A stretch of DNA of 64,000 nt from Vandiemenella viatica (taxonomy: Eukaryota; Arthropoda; Insecta; Orthoptera; Morabidae). The stretch's first letter is position 1. Each line of letters starts with the position of its first letter. The translations under genes were made by a program, and so were the position numbers. Below the pieces are notes generated by a model. It worked only from the letters and a program-made list of their open reading frames with translations. It was not told the origin of the DNA and did no database searches. The stretch lies in NCBI GenBank assembly GCA_031002005.1, contig CM061918.1, forward strand, positions 39,188,947-39,252,946. The letters are read 5' to 3'. Positions 1 through 10,259 of the stretch are shown here, piece by piece.

Positions 1-1000
1 TTTACAGCGAAGGCTGGGGAACACTTTGAAAATAGAATTAACATGGTATTTTAAAATTTTGCAAATCCAGATTTCGCATGTGACGTATGATGACGTATCA
101 CAATACTTTAAACAAATGTGCTTTTAAATTAACCCACTTTCAAATTCATTTTCACCGGTCTGGAAGCTCTAAAAACAAAACCAATCACATCACTACACTT
201 GTCTCATTACGCTCTTTATCCTGTGATTTTCTGGTAGTTTGTAGTTATCAGATTCTTTTTCCAGATAGACTATTGTCTAGGTCAGTAGCCATTTTGATAA
301 AAGTTAGCTATGACAGGATCGGACACCAGTTTAACGGAACGGCTTGAGGAGTCCACACGCATCTTGTGTGTTCTTAAGTTTGAGAAAGCCCGGCCGCGGT
401 GGCTTATGGGTAGGCAGGACTTCGGGAAGCATGGCTGACCGACGCCATTTTAAAGCAGGCGGGGCAATATCAAAATTCTAAAACTTTCCGACATGTGTTC
501 AGCTTAACATTCAATTTCATTCGGGGTGTTGCGGTCTGTTCTGTTTCATGACTTGTGATCTTCGGCAAATGATTTTCTCCGATTGCCATTGCTAACTGTG
601 ACTTTTGTAACTTCTGTGAAAATTTTTAAGAATATATACTTCAGTTATCCGGATTCAGACTTTCATTTCTACTTTAGTACCTTTCTTACAGGAGGTTAAT
701 CTGTAAGTGGCGGGCGCATTAATTATTACAGTTAGCATTCTACAAGGTTTTACACGGTTATAGAACCTTTTCCGAACTTTGACAACTTTTTTGATGACTT
801 CAAGTTTAGGTGGACTTACCCCAGTATCCGACATATCCCCTAACAGCACATTTTGGAGAAGGAATGTAGGAAATAATATCTCTCTCAAGCTTCCACACAC
901 CATTCGCACAACTCCTGTTGTTCTACATCTCCAAAAGCAGACGACATCCCCATATTTGTAGTAACACATTTCTCTCCTTATGCCGAACCCATTAACAGAT
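1..1000. other. No gene recognised
   Basis: Presumed intron of the host gene. I see no splice-bounded exon and no recognisable transposon domain. The short open frames present have no family motif. Confidence 0.4.
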
Positions 1001-1004
1001 CCTT

Positions 1005-2925
1005 TGCTTTGGGCATGATTTCGTACATTCTCTCCCCAAAATCCTGGCCTCTGTCCCCTGTACATTCTTTAATAGACTGCCCAATTTCGATTACGCTGTT
1101 GTTCACAAACACACCACTTCCATTTTTCTAGACTACAACATGGATCTTTCTCATGCAGTAGACTTTGCATCTTGCCACCACTTCTTAGGGAGTGTCCATA
1201 AAGTAAATGGCTCGATCTAGGGGGTAGAGTGGTTGGTTGGAAAGCTATACTGGGCTACGTGGGGGGGGATTCTGAGCCAGGCTACATAGATTTACATTCA
1301 TGTTATTTGTCACAGTTAAAATAAGGTACAGAACACATAATAACATGTAAATATTTATTTCAGTCATTTAATTATCTTCGTTTGTAGGTTACGATAGTCT
1401 GACGAGAAAAACATTACAAAATGTCTTTGGAATCAATAAGGAGAAAAGCTACATGCCACGTGGGGGAGGGTAGAGACAAAAGCTGCATGGGGAGGGTTGG
1501 TTCACAGGAGGCCAAATTGGAGCTACGTGGTTGTACTCTTCCTTACTACCCGAATACACTACATATTACCTTCACTACTACACACAATATTTACCAACTT
1601 AGCTGTCTTCACTGCAGCTTTTTATATAGGACTCACTAGTAACAAACAGTCCATTAGGATGGTCGATGTAAGAAGCTTGGTTTGTGTTTTGCCAGGGGTT
1701 TTGTATAATAGTTCACTCAACTCAAACTCAGTGCATAAAACTCATGTAAATTATTCATACACAATTCAAGAAACAGGTTAATTATTTTAAATAGTTCATT
1801 CTTGCGCGGTCACCAGGTGATGTACCAAGCCAGCCCTAAGCCGGAGGTGGATGGATGATTAAAGAAAAAAGTCACCAACTACGTTAACACAAACTTCAGT
1901 CCACCACAAGTTTTTTGTAAGATCTTAAACCATCGAACAGGTTGGCCACCACCAAATTTTAAATACAAAGACTAATCAAAACTGATTAAAGAAAAAAAGT
2001 CACCAAGTAGATTAACACAAACTTCAGTCCGCCACAAGTTTATTGTAAGGACTTAAAACATCGAACTGGTTGGCTACCACCAAATTTTAAATACAAAGAC
2101 TAAACAAAACTTCATCATTCCGTAGATTGCAAAATTCTTTAAGAAAAAAGGAAATTAATAATCGAGTCCGCTTTCCACCAAGTGGCTGCTAATGTTCTTC
2201 TCCAATTTTGTATTATTTGAAACTTTTCATATCATGCATACTGTTCCAGCTAAACACATTCTCTTCTTGATACTAAATAAACCGCACCAATACTGTAGCG
2301 TCTCATCATGCTACCCGAGCCGCCCGCTACCATACTTAGGTTACGACTGACTTAAAACAATGTATTAGTCCGCTACTCAGGTCGGCAGAAGGTGACTGTG
2401 ATGTCACAATGGTCATAGGCCAACAGTTATACTGGCAACCAAACCCATGCAGTGGCAGCCCATATTATTTCACACCACTGTAACAACTTCATCAACTGTT
2501 TCACATTGAGAGTGTAGTTTTTCTTGAAACACTTTGGATGGGTCTTAATCTCTAGTAAGGTCCCACTACTTATTTCTGTTATTTGTGTTTTATTTATTTA
2601 CATATTATACATAATTTTTTGTTGTTGTTCAAATTTTCTTTTTATTACCTAGTAGTACTGTTCCAGAAATTACACTTTCCTATAATTATTGACTTTCTGC
2701 TTCTCCCACCACCATTGCCATCTCATACTTCCCACTTTGTTCATTTCTGGCTTCAGTCATTTGGCGAGCCTCGGCATGTATATGTCCATTCCTCTTGCCA
2801 GATGTCTCATCCCTAAGCACAATTAAGGTTTGTACTGAAATATCATTATGTGAATTCTTGTTTATTTGCCGCGGCTCTCCTGTTTTCATTTGTGGTGAGT
2901 GACTGGTTTGCTTTCCATCTCTGTG
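1005..2925 (+). mobile_element. Decayed Penelope-like element (PLE), interrupted
   Basis: Three collinear pieces match the better PLE copies in this window. At 1010-1135 a frame reads HDFVHSLPKIL, the counterpart of HDFLRSFPTIL at the end of the RT-linker region. At 1560-1670 a frame reads HNIYQLSCLHCS followed by a decayed IGLT, the start of the GIY-YIG nuclease. At 2407-2515 the DNA matches the C-terminal nuclease region. A terminal-repeat-like segment follows at 2690-2925, ending in the TTTGTGGTGAGTG block shared with other PLE ends. No long frame survives. The 1140-1420 and 1690-2400 gaps are later insertions or drift. Assignment to PLE rests on residue similarity between copies in the window. 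Confidence 0.6.
1857..2111. repeat. Two-copy tandem duplication, period about 127 bp
   Basis: The block beginning GATTAAAGAAAAAAGTCACC at 1857 recurs at 1984. The whole unit, including AACACAAACTTCAGTCC and CCACCAAATTTTAAATACAA, is repeated with few differences. It lies inside the decayed PLE. No coding content seen. Confidence 0.85.
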
Positions 2926-3401
2926 ACTTATTTTGAAGTACATCTGTTGATTAAATAAAAATAGAATTATTAGTTTGGAACAGCATACGACAAATTTTAT
3001 GAATGTAAAAAAGTTTTAAGATGGTATTTACAGTAATGTTGCTTTGTCTAATTTTAATCTAATTGCAGGACAACTTTCCACATCCATTTCAATTGTGTGA
3101 ATCCAACAGAATAATAATATCTGACAGGTTATTAGTAATGTTGGGTTTAGCATTTTGAAGAAACTAGTTTCAATTCCCAGCATTTTCTGTAACTCCAGAC
3201 AGATCATGGAATGGATCATTTGTGATGAGCCTTATCCACAACCCTCTACCAGCTTTAATGATCTCTACCCCTTAATTAAAAGAAAATTGTAATATTATAT
3301 CGATATGGTAAAACTTTATAATTTGTATGTAATTAAATAGTTTTACTTGTATTACGTTATCAATTTAATTCTTTTACAGTGATAAATGTTTATTTTTTCA
3401 G

Positions 3402-3548
3402 GTTGGAAAGGCCTAACCTTGTGGATGTGGGATCCCGGACCCAACAACCTCCTGCACCAAAACCACCTCCCGCACAAAAACCACCTCAGGCACCTAAGCC
3501 ACCTCAGGCACCTAAGCCATCTCAGGCACCTAAGCCACCTCAACCACC
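3402..3548 (+). CDS. Host gene, exon 1 of those visible (Pro/Lys-rich)
   Basis: An internal exon of 147 bp bounded by TTTTTTCAG and GTATGTGAA. It starts with one base completing a split codon and ends with two bases of the next, so it is a symmetric exon that can be duplicated or skipped without a frameshift. The 49 codons begin LERPNLVDVGSRTQQ and go on into lysine-proline repeats of the form PPQAPK. The codons around the repeats vary (AAG/AAA, CCA/CCT), so this is not a pure microsatellite. The same RPNLV start is found in exon 2 and, altered, in exons 3 and 4. I do not recognise the protein; a structural or linker role is only a guess from composition. The 5' exons must lie before the window. 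Confidence 0.7.
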
Positions 3549-3917
3549 GTATGTGAATTGTTTTTCAAATCTTGCATTTTCTTAGCTGTATTAGTACACT
3601 ACTATCAGATTGTACTATTAGTCAAAATCATTTACAAATATAATACAATTATCAATCAGAAAAATAGTATAAATGCCTATATGAATTTTTCAGTTTAGGT
3701 CTTAAAGTTAAACACTTGTTGCATTTAATTTATTTCAGTCTATTACAACACAGTTTGAAAGTATTGACTGGTCCCAACAATATTTCAGAGTAAGAAATCT
3801 TCCGTCTGATAACGTTTGTGAGAAATAAAATAGATTGGTACTATTTGAGCCAGATGGTTTAAAATTATATGAATTGTAATTTTATTGAATTAATGTTGAC
3901 CATGTATATATGTAACA

Positions 3918-4170
3918 GCACACTCAGAAAAATAAACAAGATTGGAATAAAATAGTGTAAGGGGGAACAGCCTGTGCTACAACAATTTCCTCCAGTAAAC
4001 ATTTTCTACATCCTGTAACTCATCCAGCTCAAAAGTTTGCATGTCCTCTGCATTAACAAATGGTATGTTAAAAATCAGGACTGTAACATGGAAAGTGAAT
4101 GACACTGTGAACTCAAAAACCTGCTGTGTGCTTAGACCAGAGGTATCCAAACTGTATGGTACTACATCTA
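3918..4170 (+). pseudogene. Decayed copy of exon 4 in unit 1
   Basis: The stretch after an AG at about 3930 aligns with exon 4: the AAG...ACAAG..TGGAATA block, then the glutamine/proline-coding tract and a version of the CATCAACAGATG region. In the exon 4 frame it has stop codons and indels, and no donor equivalent is evident. It is the best evidence that the duplicated unit once held both the small exon and the large one. Confidence 0.6.
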
Positions 4171-4254
4171 TCATTAAAAAAATCTAATCTGCCTGATTTC
4201 CTACCACCCTCTTTCTTCTAGTTCATAAAAAATATATATAATTTTCCAGCTCAT

Positions 4255-4445
4255 TGTTATTATTATATATATCATATGTGACTTTGTTGACCATAAGTGC
4301 CTGCACACGCTCAGTCATATGTTTCTATTTTCTTGAAAAAGGGCATGGCCCGAAATATTTATTGTTTTATTTGGGTTTGTGGAGTACTTTTTGTTGCTGC
4401 TGCTCTCCTCTCTACAACTTTGGTGAGTGGTTGGTATAGTTTATC
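4255..4445 (+). repeat. PLE terminal repeat (solo, + strand)
   Basis: It contains a GGGC-ATG-GCCC hairpin directly followed by GAAATATTT, then TGCTGCTGCTCTCC and CAACTTTGGTGAGTGG. This is the same order as in other PLE ends in the window. It faces the minus-strand copy at 4480-4615. Confidence 0.65.
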
Positions 4446-4479
4446 ATTGCTTGTATATATAATCATGAAACAGGATGAC

Positions 4480-4615
4480 TTATGGGCAGGATAGAGAAAA
4501 TAGCACAATACTCACCAAAGTTGAAGACAGGAGGGCAGCAATAAACAAACAAAATATGAGATGAACATGATTTTGATAGCATTTCAGCTTAACACCTTAT
4601 TCATGTAGAGAGGTA
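4480..4615 (-). repeat. PLE terminal repeat (minus strand), inverted partner
   Basis: The reverse complement gives CTGCCCTCCTGTCTTCAACTT and TTGGTGAGTA, and further along ATGAATAAGG...GCTGAAATG, the hairpin-GAAA block of the family. With 4255-4445 it forms an inverted pair. Confidence 0.6.
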
Positions 4616-4639
4616 TGAGCCATTTGATAAGAGAAGTTC

Positions 4640-4920
4640 GTACACACTGCGAACTTCTGTATGACTCGAAAGAGTTACAACAATATCTATACGTCAGTAG
4701 CTGTCGTCTCGCCAACATCAAACATTCCCTTCCATACAGTCTCTTCATCCGTGGATGATACATAAATACTGATTACGTGTGCCTCTCCAGATAATACCAA
4801 AAGTTATCAAGCCCTTATTTCCCATCACTGCACTGCTGATTTGTACAAAAGCAAATCTCTCACACCGCCACCCAAGTTGAATACAGCAACACTGGTTCTC
4901 TGAAAACCAACCATATGTCT
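4640..4920 (+). pseudogene. PLE reverse transcriptase fragment
   Basis: A broken frame reads LQQYLYVSSCRLANIKHSLP, matching LQQYLHFNSCHPLHIKRSLP in the well-preserved PLE at 32-39 kb. It continues with pieces matching the following QISRAIALP region. Frameshifts and stops are present. It abuts the 3' end of the minus-strand R1-like LINE. Confidence 0.6.
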
Positions 4921-4927
4921 GTCTTTG

Positions 4928-6330
4928 TCAGCTAGTTCTCTCCTTGACTGATTCTATTAACCAGATCCTGCAAGCACCTCTCAGCCTGAGTAGAATACTT
5001 CGCTGTGTGCTCCTCAATAGTTTGCTGGGTTTTACTTTTCTGAGGTGTATGGCCCAAACGGTGGCTGCATATCCTGCAATTGATGTTAATATTGTATTGT
5101 GGTATGTTCGAATAACAAGCGGTGAAAGTTGGAAATACCTTTGCCCCATACTGATTAATTTATTCGTGACTGACGTGGCTCTCCCACATGCTTCTTCCAT
5201 ATGGGCCATAAAATGTAGAATTTCGTCTAATTTCACACCAAGGTATCGACTGAAAGAACTTCTTCTTATCGTAACTCCGTCTGTTGCTCTGTAATCGGCC
5301 ATTCAGTAACATATAACAGGTTTTGTGTGGTGCTAATCTCGGTTTGACTTGTTTGCACCATCGACTGAGTTCACGCAAAACCTTTGTGCTTTTGGCCTCA
5401 ACTTCGGCTCTGGTTTTACCCTCTATAATTAAGAATAGATCATCAGAAAAGGCAACAAGTCCCAGAAGTTCCGGCATTCTTTGCAGCCTTGCCATTCCCG
5501 GTTCAAGCCCAAATGTTCCAAAATATCAGACCACAAATGGATATCTATGGGCAAGCCTTTGTTAGTTTTTTATCAGTAGATACTCCAGGCCACCTAAGTT
5601 TGACAGATCTGTTCTTACAGTAATCTTTAAAGGTGTTATACAAGTTTTTTGGACAGTTAAGTTCCTTAAGCCATGTGAAAAATGCAGGCCACCATAGATT
5701 ATCAAATGCCCCAGATATATTGACAAGAATCCCTATCACGTAATTCTGATTTGAGTTCTGTAGCAGATTCATTGTCCGGTTGATTGCATCCTCTGTAGAT
5801 CTACTCGCTCTAAATCCATATTGATTTGGATTCATCCGTTCCTTCTCCCAATGTTCTTGTAACCTCTTGCACAGCACCTTTTCTTGTATTTTGGCCAGCA
5901 CGTTTAGCAAGCAGATGGGTCGATAGGATTTAGGCAATTTTGGATCTTTGTCCTCTCCCTTCTTTATGATTAATATCTAACTCTGCTTCCAGATGTTTGG
6001 TACTCTTCCCTGATACAGGTATTCATTGTAGAGATTACACAAAGTGGAGGCTACTTACACTACCAGTTCTTGTACTACTTCAGCTGGAATACCATCTGGA
6101 CCCGGAGCTTTGTTCGTGGACATGGCATTTATTGCTTGTACTACCTCCAAGATGCTAATATCTGGAGTGTCAGTGATATTTTGCCTATGTTGGTCCATTT
6201 CCAGACTGAGCGCTCTGTGCTCCAACTTGTCATCTTCCACTTTATCATCTGGAAAAAGTTTTTGGAGTAATACTTCTGCAGTAGTTTTCCAACTCATAGT
6301 CATGGTTCCATCTTGTTTCTGCACAGTAGA
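4928..6330 (-). pseudogene. R1-like LINE reverse transcriptase (broken)
   Basis: The RT of the element at 4925-10255. Visible motifs in order are NKAPGPDGIPAEV (about 6110), SYRPICLLNVLAKI (5930), GFRASRSTEDAI, the catalytic block ISGAFDNLWWPAF, and the active-site block AFSDDLFLIIEG (5430), where the usual YADD is FSDD. The block that should read QG-PQGS is degraded to KACP near 5548. The C-terminal part at 5302-4928 carries the RYLGVKLD and GYAATVWA signatures. At least four frame breaks separate these blocks, so it cannot make a working enzyme. Confidence 0.8.
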
Positions 6331-6869
6331 CAGTGTAGTTGGGGTTTTGCCTTTCCTGCTGCAATTTTTTATGGGATACCCCTAGGGTCCATGCGCAAGT
6401 TTGTTTTCACAAATGTTTCCCAACTTTTTTGTTTAGTTAGTATTAACAGTTCTTGGAATTCACTTTTAATTTGTCTATATCTTTCCAGCAGCTGTCCTCT
6501 AATATCGGCGATGAGGCAATGTTGGTAATCTTTTCTGGCTGTATGCATCCTTTGTCGTAAGTCTTTGCAGTCTATCAATCCAAGGTCTGTCCACTGTGCC
6601 AATGGTACTCTTTAGAGGAATAGATCTTCTCATTGATATTTGGAGTGCCCGTGTAAGATCTCTTGCAGCTCAATCTACATCATTATCATCTAATAGGATT
6701 TCCTGTTGTACAAAACTACCCCTCAGCCTGTTCCAGTCTGCCCTTTGGATGTTGAATGCATCTTGGAAATCTGTACCTCCGATGTGTCAAAATCGTTCCA
6801 CCCAGTGACCAACTCAAAAGTAATAACATTATGATCACTGGTAGTTACAAATTCTAAAATGTTCCAATT

Positions 6870-7320
6870 CCTCAATAAGTTTCCAGATTGTTCAATCTTA
6901 CATCAATGTTTGACTGAGCTCCTACTCGATTGCAATATGTGTAAGGGTTATGAGGAAGATTTCTTACATCTAGATTCATTTCACTAATAGCTTCCACTAA
7001 AAGCTTGCGTCTTGTATATGTCACCCCGCTATGCCAGAGTTCGGATTTAGCATTGGTGTCAGCCATTATTACTATTGGTCTATTTCCTAGGGCAGTGCAC
7101 ACTTCTCTTATTTATCCAATGTATGGTTTAATGGGATCGCTATATTGAAAGTACAAGTTGACGAGAATTACACTACCCCAGTCATCAATGAACTTAACAC
7201 ATGTCATATGTTCATTGCAGAACTGCACTATCTTAGTTACAGTAATTTCACTGGATAGCACTACTATTGCTGTCATAGGGTTTCTGCCTGTTGAGATTAT
7301 CTGTGACGATACCGGCATGT
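6870..7320 (-). pseudogene. R1-like LINE apurinic-type endonuclease (broken)
   Basis: Two minus-strand pieces belong to an APE-like nuclease that nicks target DNA for target-primed reverse transcription. The piece 7318-7112 carries the variable middle part. The piece 7102-6872 carries IVIMADTNAKSELWHS, where the family has a DxN metal/phosphate-binding motif, and SNIDVRL in place of the usual S-x-IDL/IDVTL. Stops separate the pieces. Confidence 0.75.
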
Positions 7321-7559
7321 GATGAATCTTCCCAAAGCATGAATGTGTATCCTGAAGGCATGTGACATTTCATTTATGTTCCTCTGACAGCTACCTCACT
7401 TCGTGCAATACCAACTTGGGTCTCCTGGTGTTAGTTGTGCAATGCATAGCTTACAAGACATTTTGTGATTTATGGATGTCTGGTGTGGACATTGCACTGT
7501 GGCCATGGGAGTTTTGAATTGAAAGCTGTACACCCATGAGTTAACACGTACTGTTTATA

Positions 7560-8690
7560 TATTTAATTGGGATCAAAAGTTTCATTCCTTCTTTCAAAGA
7601 CCTTATGTACAAGAGAGAAAAGCTGAGAAGTCCCTGTAGGAGGACTGATGAATTTTAGATGTGTATGATCAATGGCTTCTAGTTGGGAGAAGGTTACATA
7701 TTTACTGGCTGGATGTGCTATTTGAGTTAGATGCCTCAGCGCCACATTGAGATTCAGAGCCTCCTCCAGTCGACCGAGTTTTAAATTTGTTTCAAAATCA
7801 CTGTATATTGTTTTGGGGTTTATAGAACTGTCTCTCTTTGTTATGTTTCCTAAATTCAGCGGTTGTTCCACCAATTTTGGATCCGTTCCAGGTTGTGGGT
7901 AATGTTCAACCCCATTTGGTGTCCCTGCATTCCATCCCAGACCAATCCTCTAGACAGAAGGGTTCCGGGGATAACTGGCAGAACTCAAAGACATTTCATT
8001 AATCTGTACTGAATGGTCGTCAGTCTGCATTCCAACATCCTGTTTATTACAGTTCTTCTCCATGTTTAGTTTTTCTCTGAAGCAGGCAGCCCTCTTTGCA
8101 TTTCTTTTTTGTCTTTAAGGGGGTCTTTCTTTCATTTTTGTAGCCTGTTTTCCAATTACATTCTCAACTATTTTCATAATTACATTTACCTGTTGAAAGT
8201 ATACATCGTTTCCCTTATCTATTCCTTGTAGTAAAATATCCATAATCAGTCCTGTTTACAGCTCGTTGTAGGGGTAATTGGTAGGTAAGACACTCTTTGC
8301 CCTTCTTGTTGCAGCTTTTGCCCCGTCTGTTGCACGGTATGCATATTGAAGGTTGAGAACTTTTCTTGCACTGATCCCTTTGCTGGTTTTCCTCTTCGCA
8401 GTGTGGATGAGAACTATTGTTCTTCTTACAATGCTTACTGACGTGTCCTAAATCCAATCATTTATTGCATTTTGGTACAATAACATAATCTTTCACTGTT
8501 ATAGCAGAAAATTCTATAAAGACTTTCTTTTGCTGCAACAGAAGTTTCCTAACAGAAGGACTCACCTGCACAACATGATGGATGAACTGTTGCTCTTTCT
8601 CTAGGTCTAGTCTTAAATTTTGGTTGGCAACCTTCCGTAAATTGACTTTTCTCTATTTTATCCTCAAGGTTTTGTTGGTAAACAGCATCA
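7560..8690 (-). pseudogene. R1-like LINE gag (ORF1), C-terminal half
   Basis: In reverse orientation the frame runs from ADAVYQQNLE (about 8690), through VRKLLLQQKK, to a cysteine/histidine cluster at 8457-8215 with HVSKHCKKN, HCEEEN, CIPCNRRGK and CNKKGKEC. These are CCHC-type zinc knuckles of LINE gag proteins, which bind RNA. One knuckle lost its leading cysteine to a stop (after PKCNK). The remainder at 7874-7563 is a leucine-rich tail of unknown role. Confidence 0.65.
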
Positions 8691-8704
8691 GCAAGGTTGT
8701 CTAC

Positions 8705-9830
8705 ATGAATTGTCCCACAACCCTAGTTCTGTACCTCCTAAAACTGACCATGGACCAACACTTGTCACCCAGTTCTTTCCTGGCCTGGAATCTGTCAACC
8801 AGATACTCCGCCATGGGCATGATTTCTTATGGTCCTTCCCTGAAATGCGTCTCCTCATTCCCAAATCCTACCCACTGATCCCCGCACTTGCTTCAGCAGA
8901 ACACCCAATCTGAATAACATCTTGGTCCACAAGTATTTACCTGCTGACTCTCCTAGCCCTCCACAGATATCTTTCCCCTGTAACAGACCCCGCTGTAAAA
9001 CATGCAGCATGCATTCTGCCACCATTGCTTACTCTAATCCTGTCACAGGTGAATCGTTCCCTATAATTGGACATACTACGTGTGCCACCACACACCTTAT
9101 TTACCAACTCACCTGCCTCCATTGCACTGCCTCCTTTATTGGTCTCACCACTCAACAACTATCCTACAGGATGAATGGCCACAGGCAAACAGTTTATACT
9201 TCCAACCCAGACCATCCAGTGGCAATTCATGCCAACTTATATGATTCGAACAACCTCAACACCTGCTTCACAGTTAGTGCTATTAGAGTTTTTCCAAATA
9301 CCACCACCCCTTCAGAACTCCGCAGATGGGAACTAGACTACAAACATATCCTTGACACCAGACACACCTCTGGCCTAAACCTACGATAAACCTGTTACTT
9401 GCTATCTTTCATTTTACTTTACAGTCAGTTACTTATATATCTATATTTCATTTTTTCATATCAATTTATTTTCGCTTGTAACCGATCTAAATAAAATTAT
9501 AACAATAACTTTTTGAATTATGATAGACAAAGATTATTTTGTTTCACATTTATAGCTGGTCAACCTTATCCCACCACCCCCGACAATTCCATCACCATCG
9601 TGCGGGTTCCGCCTTTGTTTCATTCATGTGGTGGGTCGGGATGTGACCACATCTTTCCCCCTGCCATATGTCTCACCTCTCACATGATTAAGGCTCGTGC
9701 CGAAATATTGTGCATTTGTGTTTTTACATGTCCATCTCATCCTCCTGCCTTCATCTATGGAAAGTGACGAATATCTGTTTTTTTTACCTATCCTATCCTA
9801 TCTTATTTTCAGTGTCTCATGACAGTTTCT
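8705..9830 (+). mobile_element. PLE fragment inserted in the LINE gag
   Basis: The + strand carries the C-terminal part of a PLE: QFFPGLESVNQILRHGHDFL (8770), then a frame break, CNRPRCKTCSMHSATIAYSN (8980), and the GIY-YIG nuclease with IYQLTCLHCTASFIGLT, RMNGHRQTVYTS and ELRRWELDYKHILDTRH, ending in TAA at 9389. A 3' terminal-repeat segment follows (9600-9800). The nuclease ORF from 8922 is open for 155 codons, far better kept than the surrounding LINE, so the PLE arrived later. It lacks the upstream RT. Confidence 0.8.
9600..9800 (+). repeat. PLE 3' terminal repeat
   Basis: It holds CATGATTAAGGC-TCGT-GCCGAAATATTG, quoted here in three parts: a decayed CTGANGA-like block, a GGC/GCC stem, and GAAATATT. 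CCTTCATCTATGG-AAAGTG follows. In the sister family at 32-39 kb the same place reads CTTCATCTGTGGTAAGTG. Confidence 0.65.
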
Positions 9831-9849
9831 TTGTTTCCATTACCCAACT

Positions 9850-10110
9850 GAATTGTTGGTATGTCTTACAAAATTATGAGTGGTCTTTGTTTTCTGTGGA
9901 GTTCACATCCCATCTTTTCAGCCAGTTCCTTGTTATTTAGAATTTTTTGTAAATCCTCAGGAGATTCTGTTTCCACTATAATGGCATTGTTAGTTGTGCA
10001 TATCACTCCCAGGTTTTATGATTTTTATAACTTGTTCAGCCACTTGCTTCGGATTCTCCCACCCCCACCCCCCTTTAGAAGTGATAAAAATCTCACTTTT
10101 AGTTGACTGA
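9850..10110 (-). pseudogene. R1-like LINE gag, N-terminal part
   Basis: The reverse complement reads EQVIKIIKPGSDMH, a break, TNNAIIVETESPEDLQKIL and CELHRKQRPLIIL. This is the RNA-binding core pattern of LINE gag proteins before the zinc knuckles. It stops at the PLE insertion and resumes at 8690. Confidence 0.6.
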
Positions 10111-10259
10111 GTGATTTTGGGATTCACGGCAATCGATCCTCCAGATTTTGCCATTGCAGCTTCACTGGGGACTATTTCTCCCCTATTTTGTTTGAGTTGC
10201 TCATTTTCTTTTTTAAGTGTTTTATTTTCTTTTCATAGCTGACACAGCTAGGACACGGC

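Larger units (their letters stand above)
3150..4175 (+). repeat. Intragenic duplicated unit 1 (exon plus flanking intron)
   Basis: This segment matches 18980-19582 and 25690-26865 over intron as well as exon. Shared landmarks are a block with GATCATTTGTGATG near 3210 and 25780, an acceptor tract ending TTTTTTCAGG, the donor GTATGTGAA, and an intronic GTCCCAACA...TTTCAGAGT block (3770, 19372, 26361). The part at 3918-4170 resembles exon 4 (26485-26864) but carries in-frame stops, including TAG after GGAATAAAA, so it is a decayed exon. I infer segmental duplication within one gene. Confidence 0.7.
4925..10255 (-). mobile_element. R1-like non-LTR retrotransposon, interrupted
   Basis: Reading right to left, a gag-like ORF1 (about 10100-7560), an endonuclease (about 7320-6870) and a reverse transcriptase (about 6330-4928) lie in the order of an R1-type LINE. 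Every part is broken by stops and frameshifts. A PLE sits inside the gag region at about 8705-9830. The right end (10200-10255) meets the palindrome of PLE ends; the left end meets a PLE RT fragment. No poly(A) or target duplication could be fixed. Clade assignment rests on the APE-type nuclease plus the RT motifs and is a judgement. It is not in rDNA. Confidence 0.7.

Noticed and set aside
655..1065. 136-codon minus-strand frame
   Set aside because: Its right part is antisense to the PLE trace at 1010-1135; no independent support.
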